Source of the DNA: CAVVUF01 sp963751425
GTDB lineage: Bacteria; Chloroflexota; Anaerolineae; Anaerolineales; UBA4823
NCBI GenBank assembly: GCA_963751425.1
Contig: CAVVUF010000002.1
Location: 1,984,001-2,048,000, forward strand
Reading direction: 5' to 3'
Length of the DNA: 64,000 bases
This document shows positions 57,614 through 64,000 of this stretch, one piece after another. Numbering within the stretch: position 1 is the first letter of the stretch; each line of letters begins with the position of its first letter. Made by a program: the position numbers and the translations under genes. The notes beneath the pieces are model-generated. The model saw only the letters and a program-made list of their open reading frames with translations. It did not search any database and had not been told where the DNA came from.

Positions 57614-59480
57614 ATGAGCGCACCGAAGCGAAACAACGAAGCCAGAAACAACTCCAGCCTGCCAGGTGATGGGCTTCCGCCCCGGCGGAGGTCCGATGGG
57701 CATGTTCCGGGAAGTGGAAAAATCGAAAAATACCCGCGCCAACGCTGCTGCGCCTGTGGGGTTACTTGCAGCGCCAGAGCTGGGTGCTGATCGGCACAGC
57801 TTTCCTGGTGATTGTCACCACGCTCGTCGACCTGCTCGGGCCATACCTGATGGGCATGGCCATCGATCCTTTACATTAACAAAGGCGACCTGGCCGGCCT
57901 GGCCGCTTATTGCTCTTGATGATCGTGACCTACATCGTGGCTGCGGCGGGCACCTGGCTGCAGACATACCTGATGGCCGGGGTGGCGCAGCGCGCGGTGC
58001 GCGACATGCGCACAGACCTGTTTGCCCGCCTGCAAACCCTGCCGTTGCGCTTTTTCGACCAGCACGCGCACGGCGACCTGATGAGCCGGCTGACCAACGA
58101 CGTGGAAAATATCAGCAACATCCTGGCGACCAGCTTCAGCCAGCTCATTTCCAGCGTCTTGAGCCTGGTCGGTGTGGTGATCTTCATGTTTGTGCTCAAT
58201 CCAATCCTGGCGGTCATTAACCTGATGATCATGCCGCTGACCTATCTCCTCACCCGCGCCATCGCCCGGCGCACCCGCGCATGGCTTCCGCGAAACCCAA
58301 CAAGCGCCTGGGCTGAGCTCAACGGGATCATCGAAGAGACCGTCACCGGCGAGCGGACGGTGAAGGCATTTGTGCGTGAGCAGAAAGCTGTCGAAGAATT
58401 TTCTCAACGTCAACCAGCACTTGAAGAAAGTATCCTTGCGGGCACGCGTGTATCGCCAGTTTTATGGGACCGCTGATGAACATGGTCAACAACTTGGGCC
58501 TGGCGATCGTGGCCTGCTCGGGCGGCTGGCTGGCGGTGCAAGGGTTGGCGACGGTGGGAGAGATGGCAGCGTTCATCAGCTATGCCGGACGCTTCGGCCG
58601 TCCGTTGAACAGATTGCCCAGTTGTTCAACTCGATCCAATCGGCTCTGGCAGGCGCGGAACGTGTCTTTGACCTGATGGATCAGATGCCCGAAATGGATG
58701 CACCTGAGGCGAAAGCCCTGGAACATGTCAACGGAGAGGTAGCCTTTGAAGATGTCGATTTCAGCTATGAGGCGGGGGTGCCAGTGCTGAAAGATGTCAG
58801 CCTGCAAGCGAGCCCGGGCAGATGATCGCCCTGGTGGGGCCAACCGGCGCGGGCAAGACGACCATCGCCAACCTGCTGACCCGCTTTTACGATGTGGACA
58901 GCGGCTCGATCCGCGTCGATGGGCAGGATGTGCGCGAGGTGAAAAAGGACGACCTGCGCCGCAAGCTGGGGCTGGTGCTGCAAGATAACTTCCTGTTCGC
59001 CGACACGGTGATGGAGAATATCCGTTACGGCGGCCGGAAGCGACGGATGAAGAGGTGATGGCCGCCGCCCGGCTGGCCAACGCCGATCTGTTCATCCACC
59101 GCCTGCCGCATGGCTACCAGACCGTGCTGACCGAGCGCGGCAGCAACCTGAGCCAGGGGCAGCGCCAGCTGCTGGCGATTGCCCGGGCCGATCCTGGCCG
59201 ACCCGGATATCCTGATCCTGGACGAGGCCACCAGCAACGTCGATACGCGCACCGAGAAACACCTGCAGGAAGCCCTGCTGCGCCTGATGAAAGGCCGCAC
59301 CAGCTTCGTGATCGCCCACCGGCTTTCCACCATCCGCGATGCCGACCAGGTGCTGGTGATCAACGACGGCGAGATCATCGAGCGCGGCACGCACGACAGC
59401 CTGCTGGAGCAGAAAGGCTTTTACCACACCTGTACCTGAGCCAGTTCAAAGGGCAGGTGCTGCCGGAGGCGGTGGGATAA
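57614..59480 (+). CDS. ABC exporter subunit 2 (fused membrane and ATPase domains), several frameshifts
   Basis: About 620 residues when bridged. An N-terminal Gly/Pro-rich stretch (PGGGPMGMFREVEKSKN) precedes the membrane domain (RLTNDVENISNILATS, FREQKAVEEFSQR region). The ATPase has Walker A LVGPTGAGKTT, LGLVLQDNFLFAD, signature NLSQGQRQLLAIAR and Walker B ILILDEATSNVD with the catalytic Glu, so this is the active half paired with subunit 1. At least eight small breaks occur (near 57690-57760, 57865-57915, 58275-58310, 58400-58465, 58605, 58820, 59035, 59190, 59430). Confidence 0.8.
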
Positions 59481-59724
59481 GAGGATGGATGGGGATCGGC
59501 GGTCAGCTTATGGCAGCACTCGAGGCTTGAGCCAAGTAGCGCGGATATTCTTGTCTATGGGTCGCGACAGGCGGTCGATCGCTTTCTATCAGAAATGGGG
59601 ATGGGAGTTATCCGAGACCTTCGAGCGCGCCTCCAGGAGAGTGCAGCGATCCTAATGAAGTCATTATGACGCCTAATAGGGTGTATCATATTAAAAATCT
59701 ATCTTCTCAAGAAAGGAAAAATCC

Positions 59725-61398
59725 ATGTTCTATAACCCATTTAAAGCACCACCCGAGGAAGTGCAGCCTGAATTCCATAATCCTGACTGGCTGGAGCAGG
59801 CGATCATCTACGAAATCTATCCCCAATCGTTCTATGACACCAACGGGGATGGCATCGGTGACCTGCCAGGGGTCATCGAAAAGCTCGATTACGTGCAGTC
59901 GATCGGGGCGAACGCCATCTGGCTCAACCCATGCTTCGAGTCGCCCTTTGGCGATGCAGGCTATGACATTTCCGATTTCTACAAGGTCGCGCCACGTTAT
60001 GGCACGAACGACGATCTGCGGCGCCTGTTCGTAGAGGCGCGCCAGCGCGGCATCCGGGTCCTGCTCGACCTGGTGGCAGGGCATACTTCTATTGAGTGCG
60101 AATGGTTCAAGCAGTCCGGCAGGCATGAGCGCAACGCATATTCCGACTGGTACATCTGGACGAACAGCATCTGGTCGCAGATGATGCCTGGCAGCCGCCA
60201 ACAATTTATTGGCGGAACCACAGAGCGCAACGGCAGCTATCTGCCCAATTTCTTCCCCTTCCAGCCGGCTCTGAATTATGGCTTCGCCAACCCGGACCCC
60301 GACCTGCCCTGGCAGCAGTCCATGGATGCGCCGGGGCCAAAGGCGGTGAGGGCTGAGCTGAGGAAGATCATGAAATTCTGGCTGGACATGGGGGCCAGCG
60401 GCTTCCGGGTGGATATGGCAGCCTCGCTGGTGAAGGAGGACCCCGGCTCGCGGGCGACCATCGAGCTGTGGCGGGAAATCCGCGCCTGGCTTGACCGGGA
60501 TTACCCCGAAGCGGTGCTGATCTCCGAATGGGGCAGGCCTGAGCGGGCGATCAAGGCCGGGTTCCATATCGATTTCTACCTGGGCGGTGGGCCTGGCAAT
60601 GGCTATACCTCCCTGTTCCGCAAGAACGTGGCGAGACCTTTCGGCGGGTCAGGAGGAGGCTTCAGCTTCTTCGATACAGCCGGGTTGGGCAACATCATGG
60701 AATTCGTGGATGAGTACCTGCCTCGGCTCAAGGCTACTCAAAAGGCTGGGTATATCTGCATCTTCTCGGGGAATCATGATACCAGTCCGCGCCTGGGCAT
60801 GGGCCGCAGCTTTCAGGACCTGGGCGTGGCATTCACCTTCCTGCTGACCATGCCGGGCGTGCCCAAGATTTATTACGGCGATGAGATCGGCATGGTGGGC
60901 GTGCCGGGATTACCCTCCAAGGAAGGCAGCTATTGGCGCACGGAAGCGCGCACGCCTATGCAGTGGGATCGAAGCCATAACGCAGGCTTTTCCTCTGCCG
61001 CGGCGGAGAAGCTCTACCTGCCGGTGGAGGCGGATCTGAACCAGAGGACGGTCGCGGACCAGGAAAAGGATCCTAATGGGCTGCTGAATGTCATCCGGGA
61101 GCTGTGTAAGCTGCGCCAGGCGCACCCGGCGTTGGGCAACCGCGGCGATTTTCAGGTGGTGCATGCCCAACCTGGGCGCTATCCTTTTATTTACCTGCGC
61201 CAGGGAGGCGATGAGCGCATCCTGGTAGCGGTCAACCCGTCCGATCACCCGGTGGAAGTGGACATCCCAGGAGAGCGGTTAGCCAGTGGCCTGGAAGAAC
61301 CAGTCAGGCTGTGGGGGGTGGAAAATGGCTTGAGACGGACCGAGCAGGGCTGGAAGCTTTCGCTGCCGGCGGTAAGGACGGGAGTGTATCAGATCTGA
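59725..61398 (+). CDS. GH13 alpha-amylase family enzyme (alpha-glucosidase/trehalose synthase type)
   Basis: A 557-residue GH13 enzyme. Region I is the LDLVAGHTS area after NAIWLNPCFESPFGDAGYDI; the nucleophile Asp is in GFRVDMAAS, the acid/base Glu in AVLISEWGRPE and the transition-state Asp in FSGNHDTSPRLG. Residues DTNGDGIGDLPG form the Ca-binding-type loop seen in oligo-1,6-glucosidases and trehalose synthases. No signal peptide, so it acts in the cytoplasm. AAGGA lies 8 bases ahead of ATG. A strong terminator follows. Confidence 0.9.
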   Translation: MFYNPFKAPPEEVQPEFHNPDWLEQAIIYEIYPQSFYDTNGDGIGDLPGVIEKLDYVQSIGANAIWLNPCFESPFGDAGYDISDFYKVAPRYGTNDDLRRLFVEARQRGIRVLLDLVAGHTSIECEWFKQSGRHERNAYSDWYIWTNSIWSQMMPGSRQQFIGGTTERNGSYLPNFFPFQPALNYGFANPDPDLPWQQSMDAPGPKAVRAELRKIMKFWLDMGASGFRVDMAASLVKEDPGSRATIELWREIRAWLDRDYPEAVLISEWGRPERAIKAGFHIDFYLGGGPGNGYTSLFRKNVARPFGGSGGGFSFFDTAGLGNIMEFVDEYLPRLKATQKAGYICIFSGNHDTSPRLGMGRSFQDLGVAFTFLLTMPGVPKIYYGDEIGMVGVPGLPSKEGSYWRTEARTPMQWDRSHNAGFSSAAAEKLYLPVEADLNQRTVADQEKDPNGLLNVIRELCKLRQAHPALGNRGDFQVVHAQPGRYPFIYLRQGGDERILVAVNPSDHPVEVDIPGERLASGLEEPVRLWGVENGLRRTEQGWKLSLPAVRTGVYQI

Positions 61399-61413
61399 TC
61401 TTTAATAAAAAAA

Positions 61414-61458
61414 GCCGCTGGTGGACCTGTTTAGGAAAACCGCCAGCGGCTTTTTTTT
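61414..61458. terminator. Strong bidirectional intrinsic terminator
   Basis: GCCGCTGGTGG (61414-61424) pairs with CCGCCAGCGGC (61440-61450) (one G-U pair), flanked by a seven-A run and an eight-T run (61451-61458). It ends the GH13 transcript and could also act on the minus strand. Confidence 0.85.
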
Positions 61459-61636
61459 GATTATTCTTTGTTTGTTTGAAGTTAAGGTGCAGTTTCGAGT
61501 GAAATAATAGCCTAAATGTTCTATACTGGCAAGAGTTGGTAATCCTATAGCGAGCGCAATGAGTAAAAGGGGGCATGGAAAATAAATATGCAATATTGAA
61601 AGCGATTTGGATGATTTCGCATAGCCATTGATCTTC

Positions 61637-62815
61637 TCATGACCTTCGGATTTTGGCGAGGATGAGGCTAAGCGATTTTACGAGGACGCGCAGGGGGCGG
61701 AGGAAATAATAGAGTGGGAAGAGGGGGGTGGGAAGGGGAATGGTACGCCAATCGATCTCCCTGGGGACGAAGAGCTGAACTCAAGATGATGTAAAGACGA
61801 TCTCTGAGACGTTCGCGGGAGCGAAAAAAGAAGTGTAAACGTTGGAAGCCGCTGAGCGAGCCTTGTGAAGAGGCGGTTCGATTCATCACCTCTTGGGCGA
61901 GAAGCTGGGCCTGCTGTTCTGCAGCGATATGCTGAGTGACGAGGGGGGGCAACTGCGCCCCGCCTAATTTTTCTGCAAGAAGGAGGCTGAGGCAGACGAG
62001 GCGATGGAAGCCATGCTTACGGGCGTCTTCCAGAAGAGCAAGCCAATCGAGGGCTTGGGTAAGCCAGGCAATAATGAGCGAGGTCGGCGGCCCACTTGAG
62101 GGACTGCCAGGCGTGCTTGGTGGCGTGATGGCAGGTGAAGAAGACGGCTTTTTGGGGGGAGAGGGTCGGGACCTGGCGAGTGAGGATTTCAACTGTATGC
62201 AGATCTTCCCAGAAGAGGGAGGTCTTCAACGGGTGAAGGTAATCGGGAAGAGCGAGACCCCAATGAATTTCGAGGATGTCACCCTGCGAGTAAAAAGAGA
62301 ACTCAACGTGGGTCTGCACGAGGAGGTGCTGCTGGGCGAGGGAGAGGGGGGTGTGGGGAACGAAACCGGCATGAAGGAGGAGAGCATAAGTTTTGGGGAA
62401 ATCCTGCGGGCGGATGAGCAGGTCAAGATCGGTGAACTGACGGAGTGAAAGGTCGCCGTAAGCCTGGATGGAGGCAGACGGGCCTTTGTAAGCTAGGCTG
62501 TGGATGCCATTTTGAGCGAGCAGCTCAACAACCTGCACCAAACGACGGGCGAGGTGGAGGTTGCGGCGAGCGTTAGCGCTGAAAAAGATCGTGGAGGCGG
62601 GCGCTGACAGTTGAGGGAAGGGTGATTTCATCCAGGGAGGTGAGGCAGCTGGCAACGAGGGGGAGTACGCTAACCTGCAGGCTGAGCTGGATGAGGGCAT
62701 CCCAATCTTGTACCGGCCGGATGTGCTGCTGGAGGGAAGGGTGAAGCTCTTGACCGGGCGAAAGGCAGGCGAGGATAAGCTGGAAGTTGGAAGACAGGGA
62801 AGGGGCAAGATTCAC
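61637..62815 (-). CDS. Nucleotidyltransferase family protein (NTP_transf_5-like), several frameshifts
   Basis: About 392 residues if indels at about 62580, 62120 and 61780 are bridged. The core has GIHSLAYKGPSASIQAYGD and FTDLDLLIRPQDFPKTYALL (D-x-D metal pair) and VEFSFYSQGDILEIHWGLAL, typical of this family. GTG 62815 is a possible start, and the frame used for the last part gives a TGA at 61637-61639. The family occurs beside HPr-kinase-like and S26-like genes in biosynthetic loci; its product is not known here. Confidence 0.65.
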
Positions 62816-63320
62816 ACGATAGAAGCCGTTTTAGCTGCACAAGGTGTTGAACCAGGGGCACGAGGAGACGACGGCGAGAGAGGAGGGCGATGAGGCGGCG
62901 CTCGGGACCGAGACCGACACGGTCACGGCGACCCTGGCGCTCGACATGGATGACACGCCCGATGAGGTTGGAAAAGGGGATTTCACCATCGGGCCCCGAA
63001 GGATGGTTATCCCCCTGGATGAGGCAGGATAAGGCGGACTTTGCCAATACACGATGGACGACGAGGGTGTTTCTGCCTGGCATGCTGTAGGCGACGACTT
63101 CGCCAAGGGAAAGGGGCTGATTGGCTAAAGGGGCGAGGGTGATGATATCGCCATCCTGGATGAAGGGAGACATGCTGTACCCAAGGGCTGTAAAGCGGAA
63201 AGGAAGGCCGCGAACGAACACGGCGCCGATCAGATCGACCAAGACAGCCTGCGAGATCAGGCTCTGGCTTTTTGGTAAACTGTATTGCGAAGGATCCTCA
63301 GAGAAGGGAGCGGAGGACAT
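62670..63320 (-). CDS. S24/S26-like peptidase (signal peptidase fold)
   Basis: The first ~160 residues match short S26 peptidases: LGYSMSPFIQDGDIITLAPL holds the catalytic Ser region (S-M-x-P), VVAYSMPGRNTLVVHRVLA the Lys-region strand, and LIQGDNHPSGPDGEIPFSNL the substrate box. The catalytic Lys is not in a standard place (here His-Arg), so activity is uncertain. The ATG overlaps the HPr-kinase remnant by 23 bases. The frame runs on into the next gene, so the true end is probably near 62810-62831 and a small indel masks it. Confidence 0.6.
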   Translation of the reverse strand: MSSAPFSEDPSQYSLPKSQSLISQAVLVDLIGAVFVRGLPFRFTALGYSMSPFIQDGDIITLAPLANQPLSLGEVVAYSMPGRNTLVVHRVLAKSALSCLIQGDNHPSGPDGEIPFSNLIGRVIHVERQGRRDRVGLGPERRLIALLSRRRLLVPLVQHLVQLKRLLSCESCPFPVFQLPAYPRLPFARSRASPFPPAAHPAGTRLGCPHPAQPAG

Positions 63321-63537
63321 CGATGACCTTGCCGCTCTGATCGAAGCGCAGGCGGTAGACGGGCACTTCCCCGCTGATCTGCCCGACCAGGTCGAGGGTC
63401 TTCTCCCACCAATCTTTGGTTACCAGGGGACGGACGATGAACTGGGGGAGGTTGCGGATGACCTTTTGACGACCGAGGAGATGGAGGGAATTCTTAATAT
63501 TGTAAAGAGTTGGAATTAACCCGAAGATCCGGATCAC
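63298..63537 (-). pseudogene. C-terminal remnant of an HPr-kinase-like protein
   Basis: A 79-residue stretch resembling only the C-terminal end of HprK-like serine kinases (WWEKTLDLVGQISGEVPVYR, then LRFDQSGKVIDVLRSLL). The Walker A region that should lie upstream is absent; before it are ~60 untranslated bases and the LuxR-type gene. It overlaps the S26-like start. I read it as a truncated gene, though a degenerate C-terminal domain protein is possible. Confidence 0.5.
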
Positions 63538-63595
63538 ACAAAGAGAGAATTATGTAACCTTAGCAGGAGTGATGTGAGGAAATGCTTCTTATTAG

Positions 63596-63961
63596 TCAAT
63601 AAGACAGGTTTTCATAGGGGGTAATAAAACCAAGGTGAATTGCCTTTTGAATTGCTTCTGATTTATTTTGAACTCTAAGTTCTTTATAAATTTTAGTAAG
63701 ATGATTGCGGACTGTTCCTGGAGTTATCTTGAGGATCTGTGCAATTTCTCGAGATTTGCTACCACCCTGGTAGAGGCGAAGAACTTCAAGTTCTCTTTCT
63801 GATAAAATGCGGCCTTTATCTCTGACAATACTCTTGAGTTCGTTTGTGATCTCATTATTATTAGGGAGGAAAGTCACAAATACCTCATGCCTATCAGAAA
63901 ACGGGACAGGATCGATAAATGATACTTCCCCATTGGAGAATATAGCTTTTAATGTAAGCAT
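63596..63961 (-). CDS. Small LuxR-type HTH protein with antitoxin-like N-terminal strand
   Basis: About 121 residues. The first ~35 residues (LTLKAIFSNGEVSFIDPVPF) resemble the beta-strand start of AF2212/DUF104-type antitoxins. The C-terminal LuxR helix-turn-helix has LSERELEVLRLYQGGSKSRE and GTVRNHLTKIYKELRVQNKS. GGTGAGG precedes ATG 63961; the frame is open to 63994 without homology. No receiver domain, so not a standard response regulator. It may control the neighbouring S26/nucleotidyltransferase genes. Confidence 0.7.
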   Translation of the reverse strand: MLTLKAIFSNGEVSFIDPVPFSDRHEVFVTFLPNNNEITNELKSIVRDKGRILSERELEVLRLYQGGSKSREIAQILKITPGTVRNHLTKIYKELRVQNKSEAIQKAIHLGFITPYENLSY

Positions 63962-64000
63962 TTTTCTAACCTCACCAAGTTGGGTTTCTAGCAATAAAAA

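Noticed and set aside
59500..59665. Short peptide-like frames between the ABC exporter and GH13
   Set aside because: One frame reads ILVYGSRQAVDRFLSEMG, which might be a relic, but it has no start, no ribosome site and no recognisable family.
59707..60567. 286-residue minus-strand ORF
   Set aside because: Antisense to GH13, which is intact with all catalytic residues.
61936..62448. 170-residue plus-strand ORF
   Set aside because: Antisense to the nucleotidyltransferase, whose D-x-D and other motifs lie on the minus strand.
1..64000. tRNA, rRNA, integrase, transposase
   Set aside because: No T-loop-like GTTCRANNC in a clover-leaf context and no recombinase motifs were found in the intergenic regions I read.

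Overview
The window reads as accessory chromosome of an environmental bacterium, most likely a Chloroflexota of the class Anaerolineae. This rests on gene content and style: a MalT-like LuxR ATPase regulator, secreted proteins with Thr/Pro-rich linkers and a C-terminal LPFL(K/R)K motif, DUF11 repeats on a solute-binding protein, duplicated PlsY-like proteins, an S8 protease with WNSVG repeats, and scattered glycoside hydrolases. No rRNA, tRNA, CRISPR array, integrase or transposase was seen.

Layout. 0-13 kb: 5'-truncated solute-binding/DUF11 surface protein, an MFS remnant, a nucleotidyltransferase-like fusion protein, a PNPOx-like protein, a LuxR ATPase regulator, two tandem membrane-anchored serine hydrolases plus a GT39-like transferase, and an ANT(6)-like adenylyltransferase. 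13-19 kb: lipoprotein, GNAT, a secreted deacetylase-like protein and a GH3 enzyme. 18.7-24.4 kb: iron block (FeoB split into permease and GTPase genes, a membrane-tethered DtxR-FeoA protein, a soluble DtxR regulator with a clear promoter and dyad, and a divergent membrane-anchored ferrochelatase-like protein). 24.5-33.3 kb: RPH/PEP-synthase-like protein, two PlsY-like acyltransferases and a MacAB-type exporter (ATPase, permease, adaptor). 33.4-46.3 kb: mostly catabolic enzymes (HpcH aldolase, UroD-family, VOC, GH clan A-like, FAD oxidoreductase, AKR, GNAT, RraA), a lipoprotein, an epimerase and an APH kinase. 46.4-51.9 kb: S8 protease with WNSVG repeats, a 42-residue secreted peptide gene ending SVSWNF, GH9, a 16-residue-repeat solenoid protein and a DinB-like protein. 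52-64 kb: CarD-like regulator, lipoprotein-flippase fusion, MarR plus heterodimeric ABC exporter, GH13, and an S26/nucleotidyltransferase/HPr-kinase-remnant cluster next to a LuxR-type protein.

About fifteen genes are interrupted by single-base frameshifts. Many sit in mononucleotide runs and both halves remain perfectly conserved, so most look like sequencing or assembly indels rather than real decay. I report such genes as one merged CDS and give the break. Two loci do look truly decayed: the GNAT at 36.3-36.7 kb (internal deletion) and the MFS fragment at 3.1 kb.

The most interesting signal is the S8 protease followed 45 bp later by a tiny secreted peptide whose predicted mature end (SVSWNF) matches the protease's own C-terminal SVGWNS repeats, behind a promoter with two CTACGTA boxes one helical turn apart.
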